Part shown: positions 9,970-19,750 of the stretch, in pieces | Numbering within the stretch: the stretch's first letter is position 1 | Layout: each line of letters begins with the position of its first letter | Assembly: GCA_011525295.1 (NCBI GenBank) | Contig: WTGV01000059.1 | Location: 248,001 to 312,000, forward strand | Direction of reading: 5' to 3' | Length of the DNA stretch: 64,000 nt | Source of the DNA: Pseudomonadales bacterium | Lineage (GTDB): Bacteria; Pseudomonadota; Gammaproteobacteria; Pseudomonadales; Azotimanducaceae | Translations under genes and position numbers: made by a program | The notes under the pieces: generated by a model | Told to the model about the DNA's origin: nothing | Database searches by the model: none | Seen by the model: only the letters and a program-made list of their open reading frames with translations

Positions 9970-11886
9970 ATGAACAATCTTTTAGCACGAATCCTCCTTC
10001 TATTGGCCGGTGTTTTAATCGGTGTCGGTGGCTTCGTCGGAATCAAAATGATAATTCAAGATGATACTACAACTATTCCTCGAGATCAGACTGAAACAGT
10101 ACAGGGAGATGAGCATCTGTCAAACACAGTAGGTAGTATTGACTCTAACGAATCCGATATAGTTGCGGTACCTTCTAGAGTCGACCAGTTGGTCTTTCCA
10201 AAGCGAACCTTTGATCGCAAGGCCAGCATTGTGTCTTGGGTTGCAGCTCTTTCTGACGATGAACTCTTGAGTTGGCTCGAACAATCTGCTGACCCCTCTT
10301 GGCACGTTTCACCGGGTAATCGAACTGAATTGCAAACGTCGCTGTTGCAAAAACTTGCATCGACGGCTCCGGATCGAGCTATTGATTTTGCGTTAGCCCG
10401 AGACGAGCAACAACAGGTCAATGCAATGGTTAACACTGTGCTTCAAGTCTGGGCTAATAAAGACATAGACGGGGCAATTGCCCGCGTCAAGGGAATGAGT
10501 GGACAAACGACCAATTACTTCGTACGTCCTCTTTTAACCGCGCGTGACGACTTACCTTTAGAACGGATGCGAGAAATCGCTATCGAACTCGGTGATGAGA
10601 AATCTGCGTTTGCTATCTACTTTCAGAACCTAACGAAAGGCGCGATTGAAAATCCAAGGGACACTTGGTACGAAATAGTCAACATGGCGATTCGTGAAAG
10701 TGTCCAAGACACGACCGGATATGTGTTGAGTAATGTTGCAATCACTTGGGTTGAGGAAAGTGGTATGGATGTTCTTGACGAAATAGTCTCATCTGTATGG
10801 AGCGATTCTGCGTACGTTCCCATAGTCCCCCAGATTCTTCGAGGTGTTTCCACACATGATCCCGAAGCGGTATTTGACTACGTGATGAGCAATCTAGGTG
10901 ACCAAGCCACTGAAGTTATCCAGAACATCGGCATAACCTCCATATGGGCACAGAAGGATCCTCAGGGTATGATTGCGAAGGCAGAAACTCTTCCAGCAAG
11001 CAGATTTAGACAATCATTCGTACGCAATGCTGTATGGCGGTGGGCAGACAATAACCCGCGCCAACTTCTTGAACATTTAGAGGTAATACCTCCCGGAGAG
11101 CTTGAACGTGCTAGCTCGCGCGCAATCGATAGACTAACTGACAGTTCGCCAACCGAAGCAGCTGAATATGTGATGCAAGTAGAAGATGAACAGTTGCGGA
11201 TGCAACTAGCACAGAGCTTCATCCAAAGTTGGGCATCCACAGACATGGACGCTGCGAAAGAATGGGTACTTAGCCTTCCCGTAGCCGATCCAATGCGCGC
11301 ATCACTAGTTGGCCCTCTGACTAGGTCCATCGCACAAAATGACCCCACGGGTGCGTTTGAATTCGCGCTTCAACAACCTATCGAAGAAGAAGAATTTCCT
11401 GGTGGCTTAGTGTCGATAGCACCGGAAGTATCAATTTTGCGTACGATCGCTTTACGAGACATCGACCTCGCCATTGAAATGTTACCACAAGTGAGAACTG
11501 AGGGACGAGCCTCTGCTTGTACTACGCTAGGTAGCATGTTGCTCATACAAGGAGACTCAGAACAAGCTCTAGGGCTCGTAGAACATATACCTGAAGACGA
11601 GCAGAACGGATATTATCAAATGCTAGCGATAGCCTGGCCAGAGCAAGACCGACAAGGACTGCTTAAAGCATTTGATGACTTCCCCAAGTCCGCGCAATCG
11701 AAAGTTGCCCTTTTCATCACGATGTCAAATGAGGAGTCAAAAGCCTTCTCCGAAGAAGAGATTGCGAAATTCGAAAGCCACATTAGCGAGGACGATAAGA
11801 AACTGCTCGAGAGACTAAAAGAAGTTGACATGAACAATCCTTCTCAAGAAGACATGGAGTTATTCATGAAGTTGTACTCACCATAG
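9970..11886 (+). CDS. Array gene 5, type A: membrane-anchored W/DP-repeat alpha-solenoid protein
   Basis: 638 residues. Anchor 5-28 (LLLLAGVLIGVGGFVGIKM), linker to about 70, then FPKRTFDRKASIVSWVAAL. Shares with genes 1 and 3 the REIAIELGDE block, NPRDTWYEIVN and the acidic C-terminal tail (DMNNPSQED). LLPQVR is replaced by MLPQVRTEG. ATG start with the conserved TATAAT leader, which suggests that gene 5 opens a separate transcription unit with gene 6, 125 bp downstream. Function unknown; periplasmic scaffold or binding role is inference from the repeat architecture. Confidence 0.85.
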   Translation: MNNLLARILLLLAGVLIGVGGFVGIKMIIQDDTTTIPRDQTETVQGDEHLSNTVGSIDSNESDIVAVPSRVDQLVFPKRTFDRKASIVSWVAALSDDELLSWLEQSADPSWHVSPGNRTELQTSLLQKLASTAPDRAIDFALARDEQQQVNAMVNTVLQVWANKDIDGAIARVKGMSGQTTNYFVRPLLTARDDLPLERMREIAIELGDEKSAFAIYFQNLTKGAIENPRDTWYEIVNMAIRESVQDTTGYVLSNVAITWVEESGMDVLDEIVSSVWSDSAYVPIVPQILRGVSTHDPEAVFDYVMSNLGDQATEVIQNIGITSIWAQKDPQGMIAKAETLPASRFRQSFVRNAVWRWADNNPRQLLEHLEVIPPGELERASSRAIDRLTDSSPTEAAEYVMQVEDEQLRMQLAQSFIQSWASTDMDAAKEWVLSLPVADPMRASLVGPLTRSIAQNDPTGAFEFALQQPIEEEEFPGGLVSIAPEVSILRTIALRDIDLAIEMLPQVRTEGRASACTTLGSMLLIQGDSEQALGLVEHIPEDEQNGYYQMLAIAWPEQDRQGLLKAFDDFPKSAQSKVALFITMSNEESKAFSEEEIAKFESHISEDDKKLLERLKEVDMNNPSQEDMELFMKLYSP

Positions 11887-12011
11887 ACAGAGCGTTTCAT
11901 TTCCATGATTTCACATTCTTTTAAGACCCCCCTATTAACTTACCGATGCGAATGAACTTGTGCTTGAGTTCATTTACATAAAAAATATTTGACCTCAATG
12001 AGTAGAAGCCA

Positions 12012-13937
12012 ATGAAAAAATCTCTCATTACATCCATCTTGTTTCTTTCCTCTGGTATTGTGTTAGGCAGTGGAGGCATGTACTTGGTACACGTCTCGAT
12101 CACAGCAAACGACACCAGTGCAGGAACTGAGATCGGCATAGCAAACAGTGCAAGGCAATCTTCGCATGGAGACGACTCTGAGTCGAGCGGAGAGTCGAAC
12201 GCATATATCGTTGTCAACAAAGATTCCGTCGCTTCTATAGAAGACCCGAGTTTGCACACGGACGCATTCCAACGCAGACTTGCGATCTACACTCATGTGG
12301 CGGGACTTTCAGTACAGAACCTGTCAACAGAATTAGAAGCAATCACATCTGGTTCGCAGAAGTATTCATACCTCGTGACGGACGAACTTCAAGAAGCTCT
12401 AGTCGAACGACTAGCAATTGTTCAGCCGGAAACCGCGGTGAAGTATGCAGTTGCCCAAAAGGTACCAGAGCCAGACTGGATTACGCAATGGTATGTGTCG
12501 CCGTCCCCTTTAACGGAGAACGAACCACCCGACATGCCAGTTGTGCGAAGTGTGTTCTCGGATTGGGCGCTGAGCGATCTAAAAAGTGCTATCCGTGGAG
12601 CTAAATCATTGAGTACAGACGCTAAAAGCAATGCCCTTGCCGGGATCTTGGCTTCGCAAGCAGGTCAATCTCTATCAACTCATCGTCAAATAGCGCGGGA
12701 GCTAGGGGATGAAGAACGCGGTGTAGATTCTTATGTGCAGGCATTTTCAACGGGACAAATAGACAATCCTAAGGCAGCATGGGATGAGGTGATAGCGTTA
12801 TTAGAACCAAACAATTACCGGCGTTCTCAACCATTGTTGAATATCGCATCTGAATGGTTCAAACAAGATGGTTTCAACGTCCTAGAAGAAATTAACCAGA
12901 GTGCTGTGGACGCTAACATCAAAACTGGTGTGATCCAACGGTTGTTGTGGCAAGCAGCAGAAGATAATCCCGAACAGGCGTTTCAATTTGCCCTGAAGAT
13001 GCCGAGTGAAGGGGGGTTCAATTCATCGCTAACCAGGGTTGTTATGACCTGGTCGGAGTCTGATCCGCAAGCAGCTCTTCAAGCAGTCAACAACATCGAA
13101 CAGAGTGGTTTGCGCGAACAGGTGCAATACATCCCCGTTCGGAGTTGGACGAGCAAGGAACCAAGGTACGTGTTAGAAAATCTAGACCTCTTCCCAACTA
13201 GCCTTCGAGACAATGTGAGACGCGATGCGATTCGTTCTATAGCTAGGGATTCACCGAAAGAAGCTGCTGAGCTTGCGTTGGAAATGACTCAAGACTTGAT
13301 GGTTGGCTCCATTGCGCATGACATCATGCGAGCTTGGGTTGAGCAAGACGTAGAGGCTGCCGTAAATTGGGTGTACAACGGTCCCGGGAGCGAGGAAAGT
13401 CAGAGTAGTTGGGTGAGCGCTTTAGCCGTCAGTTTAATTAAATCGGACCCACGTCGAGCCTTTGACCTAGCTGTGAAACAAGAACTTCCAGAGGGATCAA
13501 GTTTCATGGGCATGGGTTCATATCAACCACCTGGCTTAGAAGCCGAAGTGATTCGTCAAATTGCGCGTCAAGATCTCGATCTTGCTGTGGAACTACTGCC
13601 AAGAGTCCGAGACGGAATCACAAAGGCTGCAGCTTACTCATCTGTTGCAGATCTTTATATAGATGAGGGACAAGCGAGCAAGGCGTTAGAACTCGGTTTA
13701 AAACTCCCCACCGAAGATCAATTAAATTACTTTGAAGCGATCGCTTATTCGTGGGCGAGAATTGATCCGGCTGGATTAGTGGAATCCATAGAACAATTTC
13801 CCTCTGAAGAGATCCGTTCACGCGTTGCTTCAGTCTTGTCGAATCGTTGGATTCGTGATAGCTTCACTGAAGAACAAATCAGTACATTAAAGCAGTACTT
13901 GTCTGATTCGGATAGAAAGGCGTTGGAAGATTTATAG
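12012..13937 (+). CDS. Array gene 6, type B: membrane-anchored W/DP-repeat alpha-solenoid protein
   Basis: 641 residues, the longest member. Starts MKKSLITSILFLSSG, with an anchor at about 5-28 and an acid/serine-rich linker to about 75. The type B signature is RRLAIYTHVAGL. Residues about 151-177 are the copy-specific insertion, here proline- and tryptophan-rich (PDWITQWYVSPSPLTENEPP), unlike its counterparts in genes 2 and 4. A methionine/glycine/proline loop (GMGSYQPPG) near 500 parallels the GMYMP and GMEMYEMG loops of genes 2 and 4. LLPRVRDG is present. ATG start. A 233-bp spacer with a palindrome follows. Confidence 0.85.
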   Translation: MKKSLITSILFLSSGIVLGSGGMYLVHVSITANDTSAGTEIGIANSARQSSHGDDSESSGESNAYIVVNKDSVASIEDPSLHTDAFQRRLAIYTHVAGLSVQNLSTELEAITSGSQKYSYLVTDELQEALVERLAIVQPETAVKYAVAQKVPEPDWITQWYVSPSPLTENEPPDMPVVRSVFSDWALSDLKSAIRGAKSLSTDAKSNALAGILASQAGQSLSTHRQIARELGDEERGVDSYVQAFSTGQIDNPKAAWDEVIALLEPNNYRRSQPLLNIASEWFKQDGFNVLEEINQSAVDANIKTGVIQRLLWQAAEDNPEQAFQFALKMPSEGGFNSSLTRVVMTWSESDPQAALQAVNNIEQSGLREQVQYIPVRSWTSKEPRYVLENLDLFPTSLRDNVRRDAIRSIARDSPKEAAELALEMTQDLMVGSIAHDIMRAWVEQDVEAAVNWVYNGPGSEESQSSWVSALAVSLIKSDPRRAFDLAVKQELPEGSSFMGMGSYQPPGLEAEVIRQIARQDLDLAVELLPRVRDGITKAAAYSSVADLYIDEGQASKALELGLKLPTEDQLNYFEAIAYSWARIDPAGLVESIEQFPSEEIRSRVASVLSNRWIRDSFTEEQISTLKQYLSDSDRKALEDL

Positions 13938-13961
13938 TGTTGAAGCAATTCACTCTTTAAA

Positions 13962-13977
13962 GTGTGAATGTTCACAC
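13962..13977. promoter_or_regulatory. 16-bp perfect palindrome between array genes 6 and 7
   Basis: GTGTGAA-TG-TTCACAC is a perfect inverted repeat with 7-bp arms, 25 bp after the stop of gene 6 and about 190 bp before gene 7. It resembles an operator for a dimeric regulator. It contains TGTGA and TCACA half sites, but they are 4 bases apart rather than the 6 of a CRP site. Confidence 0.4.
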
Positions 13978-14170
13978 AAAATCTGTTCCTTCCAACGCAT
14001 TGATAGTGTAAAAATTTTGTCAATTTAAACTCTCTGATAGAGATGTCTGTATTCGTTCTTGTTGTTGAATTGAAGCTGTGCAATCAGGCACTTGGATGAG
14101 ATTAAAGAGACAGAGTTACTGCTCCACCAAAATTTTCGTTTCGAGCCGAAGTTGAAGGAACATTGACCTT

Positions 14171-16006
14171 GTGAACAGACGAACCATTACTGTTACAGTC
14201 TTTGTGATACTTGGCATAGGTATTGGTATTGCTGCGTCGTTCCTTGTATCAACGATGGTACGAAATGCGGATGGGAACTCTCCACGGGAAATCGGGACTG
14301 AGAGTCAAGTCGTTTCGGGTGATTCACGGAGTGGAGGCGAATCTTCAAACGAATTTTCAAATCGAACCCAATCAGAGATACCACAAAGTATCACCACACT
14401 CACACTGTCAGACTCCACCTACGACCGACGCGCCGAAATATCTTCGTGGATTCTCGCACTCGATGAGCGGCGGTTGACTGACTGGCTCGAACAATCAGTC
14501 GATATCAGTTGGAATGTGTCCTCGAAAGCTCGTAGCGACTTTCAAGTGATCCTGCTCACCAAGCTGACGTCCTACAACCCCGACACAGCGCTGGACTTTG
14601 CTCTTGCTCGAAGCGACCCCGAAAAAGCAGAATTTGTTCAGACGGTCTTTTTTGAGTGGGCGGTCGTAGATGTAGATGCGGCGGTCGAGCAAGCAAGCAG
14701 TATCGATGAAGCGCTTCGACGGTTTGCTCTTCAGGGTATTCTGGAAGCGACAGACTCGCTGACTCTCGACGAACATAGAGTAATAGCTAGGAGGCTGGAT
14801 GTGGAGGTCTACGCGACAACCTACCATCTAAAAAAATTTTTAACTAGTTCAGAGGAGAATCCTAAAGAGCTTTGGTTGCAAGCTGTTGCACTGGCGAGTC
14901 TCAATCAACAGCACTATCAAATACTTACACAGCTAGCAACCTCTTGGATTGAATCCTCGGGTATCGATGTTCTTGAAGAAGTCATTGCCTCCATGACAAA
15001 CATTGAAATGCGCGCCGCTGTATCGCGCGCAGTTCTTGTTGAGGTCGCCAAGTCAATGCCGGATCAGGCGTTCAAGTTTGCACTGACTCTAGCTTCCGAT
15101 AATCACGAGTATGTAGCCCGAAACGTCGTCGAAGTATGGGCTCAACAAGATCCTCATGTTGCACTTGCAGCTGTCGAAGTCGTGCCTCCTGGTCAATTTC
15201 GTAGCGATCTCGAATTTTCGGCAGTCATACAGTGGGTACAAAACGATCCTAGAGAAGTATTAGTTCAATTAAAGGAGTTACCAGTCTCTACTCGAGAGTC
15301 CGCAGCTACTGACGCAATTTATCTAATCGCTCAGGACTCGCCAACCGAAGCAGCTTCATTGGTCACACAGTTAGACGAAGAACTGCAATGGAGAGCTCGA
15401 GACATTCTGTTGGAATCTTGGGTAAGTCAAGACTTCGAGGCTGCTATCGATTGGGTTGAAAATTCAGAGTCTATTAAGTCTACCGACCGACCATACGTGC
15501 TCCACGATTTAGCCAATAAAGTATCGTGGGTTGATCTTGAACGCGCCTTTCAAATTGCACGACAAGTTTCTCTACTTGGTGAGAGTACCGTTGGTACCGA
15601 AGCCATGATCATTGGACGGATCGCAAATTCGGATCTGAGTTTGGCATTGAAGCTATTGCCGCAGGTTCGTGCCGGCGATACCAAAACTCAGTCCTATGTT
15701 TCAGTCGCTAGCACACTAATTCAACAGGGAGACACCGAAGAAGCATTGGCTCTAGGTTCGCAGCTACCAGAATCGGATCAAAGTGACTTTTTAATTGATC
15801 TTGGTCAAAGGTGGGGTTCTCGAGATGTCACGAGTTTGTTAGAGGAACTGAAAAACTTTCCAACTAGTGAAATACGGTCCAAAATTGCGTTGTCCTTGAC
15901 TCGGATGCATCGCACCTATCCACGGTTTACTGACTCTCAGATAGAGGAATTGGAATCCTACCTGAGTACTGACGACAAGGGTTCGTTGGAAAACAGCTCA
16001 CCATGA
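14171..16006 (+). CDS. Array gene 7, type A: membrane-anchored W/DP-repeat alpha-solenoid protein
   Basis: 611 residues, GTG start. Anchor about 5-28 (VTVFVILGIGIGIAASFLV), linker to about 70, then YDRRAEISSWILAL, LEQSVDISWNV and the LDFALAR block, all type A. It lacks the charged C-terminal extension of genes 1, 3 and 5, ending soon after the EELESYLSTDDKG helix. LLPQVRAGDT is present. The last four bases of the gene overlap the start of gene 8 (ATGA at 16003-16006). This indicates translational coupling and is the strongest sign that an A and a B protein are made together. Confidence 0.85.
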   Translation: MNRRTITVTVFVILGIGIGIAASFLVSTMVRNADGNSPREIGTESQVVSGDSRSGGESSNEFSNRTQSEIPQSITTLTLSDSTYDRRAEISSWILALDERRLTDWLEQSVDISWNVSSKARSDFQVILLTKLTSYNPDTALDFALARSDPEKAEFVQTVFFEWAVVDVDAAVEQASSIDEALRRFALQGILEATDSLTLDEHRVIARRLDVEVYATTYHLKKFLTSSEENPKELWLQAVALASLNQQHYQILTQLATSWIESSGIDVLEEVIASMTNIEMRAAVSRAVLVEVAKSMPDQAFKFALTLASDNHEYVARNVVEVWAQQDPHVALAAVEVVPPGQFRSDLEFSAVIQWVQNDPREVLVQLKELPVSTRESAATDAIYLIAQDSPTEAASLVTQLDEELQWRARDILLESWVSQDFEAAIDWVENSESIKSTDRPYVLHDLANKVSWVDLERAFQIARQVSLLGESTVGTEAMIIGRIANSDLSLALKLLPQVRAGDTKTQSYVSVASTLIQQGDTEEALALGSQLPESDQSDFLIDLGQRWGSRDVTSLLEELKNFPTSEIRSKIALSLTRMHRTYPRFTDSQIEELESYLSTDDKGSLENSSP

Positions 16007-17856
16007 CCGATTCCACGAAACTCTCTGACAAAAACACTCTCGCACCTTTCTCATTGGTCAAGACTTGCATTTGGATCGCTGTAGGATTCGTGATCGGTGT
16101 AGCTGGATTTTTTGTATTTCATTTCAGCAACGGGGATGGAAGTCTCAACAACTCAAACGTCGTGACCCAATCTAGCAACCAAGGATCAAGTGAATTAAGG
16201 CACGAACATAGTATTGACAAAGAAAACGGCACAAGGCCTGATTTGAATGATCCAGCATTAGACATCAACACAGTACGACGATTTAAAGCAGTGTACTCTT
16301 ATGTTGAATCCGTACCCGATCAAAATTTGATAGAAACGTTAAATCGGACTATCAACGATAAATGGATCCAGTCGTTGAGAGTCAAAACTGCTTTACAAAT
16401 CGCCCTGTTAGAACGTCAGGTACTAGTTGCACCGTCTACAGCGTTGGAATTCGCTCTCGCACAAAAGAATCCGATTCGTTCTAAGATGGTAAAAACAGTT
16501 TTTGGTGAATGGGCTGTTACTGATTTGGAAACTTCGTTAGAAGAGATTGCCAATCTAGCTGAACCACTAAGAATCGTAGCACTGAAGGGAGTCATTGAGG
16601 CTCGAGAAGAATTACCATTGTCGCGAATTCGCGAAATCAGTCTTGAACTGAACTTAGAATCGCTCGCTGTATCACACTACATGGAATCATTTAGTACAGA
16701 GTACATTGACGATCCCAAATCAAGATGGTACGAGTTGATTGCACTTCCCGAAGCTGAAACTGAATTAGGTTATGAGTTGGCAAGTCGGATCGCGCACCGC
16801 TGGTATCAATTTGAGGGTATTGACGTGCTTCAAGAGATTCTCAACTCTGACGCAGGAGATTACTTTCAGAGAGATTCGATCAACCTTATTCTTGAATCGA
16901 TTACACGCGAAGATCCCACTCGCGCATTCCAGTACGCACAAGATATCCCTCAAGAAGGTGCTTTTCAAATGTTCCCTCCTACCTTTCGAGTAGTGTTCGT
17001 ATGGGCGGAAATAGACCCATACGCTGCGCTTGAAGCGGTAAGAGTAGTTGAACCGAGCGGAATGCGCGAGAGATTGCAAAACACGGCGGTAAACTCATGG
17101 GCGAGTTCCGATCCCCGAGAACTATTAGCGAATTTAGAAACCATACCCAAGTCAACCCAAATGTCTGCCGTGAGCCAATCTTTTTCTAGCCTCGCACAGT
17201 CTTCGCCACACGAAGCGAGTGATCTGGTTCTGCAGCTGGAAGATCCGGAAATGCGTTCACGAGCAGCAGAATCATTGGTTTATCGATGGGCTCAAGACAA
17301 TGTGAACGCGACCCTGGATTGGGTGTTGGAATATCCCAAAACCGAACCTAACAGAGGGCGATTACTCGAGAGTGTACTGTCAATGATGGCCGACTCAGAT
17401 CCAAAACGCGCAATTCAGATCGCTGCCCAGCAGCCCATTCCTGAAGGATGGAACATTGGACTGGAAGCCCAATTGTTGTCGGCTTTAGCGTTTCGTGATG
17501 TCGAAACTGCTATCGAGTTACTACCGGAAGCTAGAGATGGAGAGACGACTACAGCGGTCAATCGATCCATTGGAGTCAGTCTTGTCGCAAACGGAGAACC
17601 AGAAAGAGCACTGAGTCTAGCACTGCAACTACCGGATGATGCTCAAGACAGTTTCTATCGCAGCATCTCCTATGAATGGGCGAAATTCGATCCGGCCGCG
17701 GTACTAGCTGCGTTAAAAGACTTTCCAACGGCGGAGATTCGCTCGAACGTAGCGAGCGAGTTGTCTCGAATGCATGTACAAAACTTCTCCGATAGCCAGC
17801 TCGAAACACTAAATCAGTACATAATAGAAGAAGAACGTCAGACACGAGAAGAGTAA
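16003..17856 (+). CDS. Array gene 8, type B: membrane-anchored W/DP-repeat alpha-solenoid protein
   Basis: 617 residues. The cytoplasmic head is longer than in the other members (about 22 residues before the hydrophobic segment ICIAV-like, residues about 24-40), so this is clearly an uncleaved anchor rather than a signal peptide. Type B signature RRFKAVYSYVESV near 88. It lacks the copy-specific insertion of genes 2, 4 and 6 (LAQKNPIRSKMVKTVFGEWA runs straight through). LLPEARDGET replaces LLPxVR. ATG start overlapping the stop of gene 7. Gene 9 follows after 13 bp, so genes 7-10 are tightly packed. Confidence 0.83.
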   Translation: MTDSTKLSDKNTLAPFSLVKTCIWIAVGFVIGVAGFFVFHFSNGDGSLNNSNVVTQSSNQGSSELRHEHSIDKENGTRPDLNDPALDINTVRRFKAVYSYVESVPDQNLIETLNRTINDKWIQSLRVKTALQIALLERQVLVAPSTALEFALAQKNPIRSKMVKTVFGEWAVTDLETSLEEIANLAEPLRIVALKGVIEAREELPLSRIREISLELNLESLAVSHYMESFSTEYIDDPKSRWYELIALPEAETELGYELASRIAHRWYQFEGIDVLQEILNSDAGDYFQRDSINLILESITREDPTRAFQYAQDIPQEGAFQMFPPTFRVVFVWAEIDPYAALEAVRVVEPSGMRERLQNTAVNSWASSDPRELLANLETIPKSTQMSAVSQSFSSLAQSSPHEASDLVLQLEDPEMRSRAAESLVYRWAQDNVNATLDWVLEYPKTEPNRGRLLESVLSMMADSDPKRAIQIAAQQPIPEGWNIGLEAQLLSALAFRDVETAIELLPEARDGETTTAVNRSIGVSLVANGEPERALSLALQLPDDAQDSFYRSISYEWAKFDPAAVLAALKDFPTAEIRSNVASELSRMHVQNFSDSQLETLNQYIIEEERQTREE

Positions 17857-17869
17857 TGCGGGAATACAT

Positions 17870-19729
17870 GTGCTTCAGTTTCAAGTTGCACCGTTGAAAT
17901 CTGCGTTAAACAGTTTGCGAAACGTTCTCGTGGTGATCGCAACGCTTGCCGTTGTAATACCTCTTGAAGAGGAAAGCGTCGTACAGTCGAAGTTGGATAC
18001 CGGGGGTGAGAATACCTCGCTTTCAAGTCGATTCAAGAAAGTTGCTTCACACGAGTCAGCACTACCTCTTCATATCAAAGATCTGGAGATTCCAGATGAA
18101 CCCTTCGCGCGCAATGTCGCAATTGCCTCTTGGATTTTGGAACTTGACGAACAGAAGTTGTCCGACTGGCTCTCCCAGTCTACTGAAGTTTCTTGGGAAG
18201 TGTCACAAAGTACAAGAGACCAAATCCAAACGTTATTGGTCCAACGTCTCGCAACGAACAACCCCGAACAGGCTTTGGTGTTTGCACTCGCACGTGTAGA
18301 CCCGACACGCAAACAATTGCTGAACACTGTTTTTTCTGAGTGGGGGACAAGAGACTCATCAACTGCAATCGAACAGGCAAAGAGCTTGGACATTGGAGAC
18401 TGGGGACGATTGGACCTACTTGAATCGATCGTTGCAGTCAATGATGAACTCGATGACGACGATAAAAGGCAAATCATTGATGAATTTCGCGAGGAAGCAA
18501 ACCTGCCCGAATACATTTCTGAATCAGAAAAACGTGAAAGAGTGGAAGAACCAAAAAAAGAGTGGTTTAGAACTTTAAAACTTGCTCAATCACAACCAAA
18601 AGCCTACGAAAACTTAGTGCCAATAGCTCAGGTTTGGATTGACGAATCTGGTATCAGTGTACTCGATGAAATCAACGACTCTTTTGCAAATTACGGGCAT
18701 AGAAAGAAAGTTCTCACTGAAGCTCTGATTTGGTTAGCTAAATCTCAACCAGAACAAGCGTTCGACTACGCGTTGAAACATGACGTTCCAGATAAAAATC
18801 TTACATTGAACGAAATTGTTAGAACGTGGGCTAAATATGGAGATGGCATCGAAGCACTAAGAAAAGTGCATGGACTACCTTACAGTCAACTCCGGCGAGA
18901 ATTAGAGAGCCGAGGAACAATGGGCTGGATGGGTGTCGATAGGACGTTGTACTATCTTCTGTCGGAACCAGAACCAATGAAACTGCTAGATAACCTACAC
19001 CTGCTCCCTGCTTCACTTCACACAGAAGTCAGTACTAGGGCAATCGAAAGCCTTGTCTGGGCTGAATCACCTGCACGAGCTGTGGAAATGGTTTTCCAAC
19101 TGAACGAGAATTTGCAATTGAATGCCGCAAGAGCGCTCGTTGAAGAATGGGTAAGACGAGACCTGAACGCATGCGTCGAATGGGTTCTGTCAAGTCCAGA
19201 CAGCAAAGAGCTACGAAACAAACTCTACCATACACTAGCATGGAAATTGTTAGATAAAGGCGAACGAGAGCTCGCTTTCCAAGTCGGGCTCAGACAACCA
19301 ATTCCGTATCACGGCTTTGGTTTGGAAGGAGACCTGATGCGAGATATCGCTTCAGATGATCTGGCTCTGGCTCTTAAACTGCTACCCGATGTTCGCGAAG
19401 GAAAGACAGAGATGAACGCTTATGTAAGCGTTGCAGAAGAATTATTTAGTCAGGGAAAGACGGAGGAAGCGATTGATCTAGGCACCGACTTAAAGTCAAA
19501 CGATCGTTATTCCTATTACTTGCGATTATCCTGGCCATGGGCAAGCTCCGATCCTGTAGGGTTACTCAGTGCGATCCAACAATTTCCAGGGGCAAGGGTT
19601 CGCTCCTACGTTGCACGGCAACAGATTTTTTGGAATCATTCGACCAATTATTTCACGGACGACCAGTTACAAACGCTGGAGACATACTTGAATGAGGGAG
19701 ACAAAATTTTTCTTCATGAAAATCGCTGA
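17870..19729 (+). CDS. Array gene 9, type A: diverged W/DP-repeat alpha-solenoid protein
   Basis: 619 residues from a GTG at 17870. The N-terminus has a weaker hydrophobic segment (about residues 17-32, NVLVVIATLAVVIPL) than its relatives, so export is less certain. Type A identity is clear from FARNVAIASWILEL and WLSQSTEVSWEVSQ. The ELGDE-type block is replaced by a very charged stretch at about 198-230 (EEANLPEYISESEKRE and following). LLPDVREGKT is present. There is no C-terminal extension. An ATG two bases upstream (17868) is in a different frame; the GTG is the only start giving a hydrophobic head. Confidence 0.8.
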   Translation: MLQFQVAPLKSALNSLRNVLVVIATLAVVIPLEEESVVQSKLDTGGENTSLSSRFKKVASHESALPLHIKDLEIPDEPFARNVAIASWILELDEQKLSDWLSQSTEVSWEVSQSTRDQIQTLLVQRLATNNPEQALVFALARVDPTRKQLLNTVFSEWGTRDSSTAIEQAKSLDIGDWGRLDLLESIVAVNDELDDDDKRQIIDEFREEANLPEYISESEKRERVEEPKKEWFRTLKLAQSQPKAYENLVPIAQVWIDESGISVLDEINDSFANYGHRKKVLTEALIWLAKSQPEQAFDYALKHDVPDKNLTLNEIVRTWAKYGDGIEALRKVHGLPYSQLRRELESRGTMGWMGVDRTLYYLLSEPEPMKLLDNLHLLPASLHTEVSTRAIESLVWAESPARAVEMVFQLNENLQLNAARALVEEWVRRDLNACVEWVLSSPDSKELRNKLYHTLAWKLLDKGERELAFQVGLRQPIPYHGFGLEGDLMRDIASDDLALALKLLPDVREGKTEMNAYVSVAEELFSQGKTEEAIDLGTDLKSNDRYSYYLRLSWPWASSDPVGLLSAIQQFPGARVRSYVARQQIFWNHSTNYFTDDQLQTLETYLNEGDKIFLHENR

Positions 19730-19750
19730 TTCGATCAAGGACATTTCGTC

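Noticed and set aside
13962..13977. CRP binding site in the spacer before array gene 7
   Set aside because: The TGTGA and TCACA half sites are present but 4 bases apart instead of 6, so it is listed only as a palindrome.
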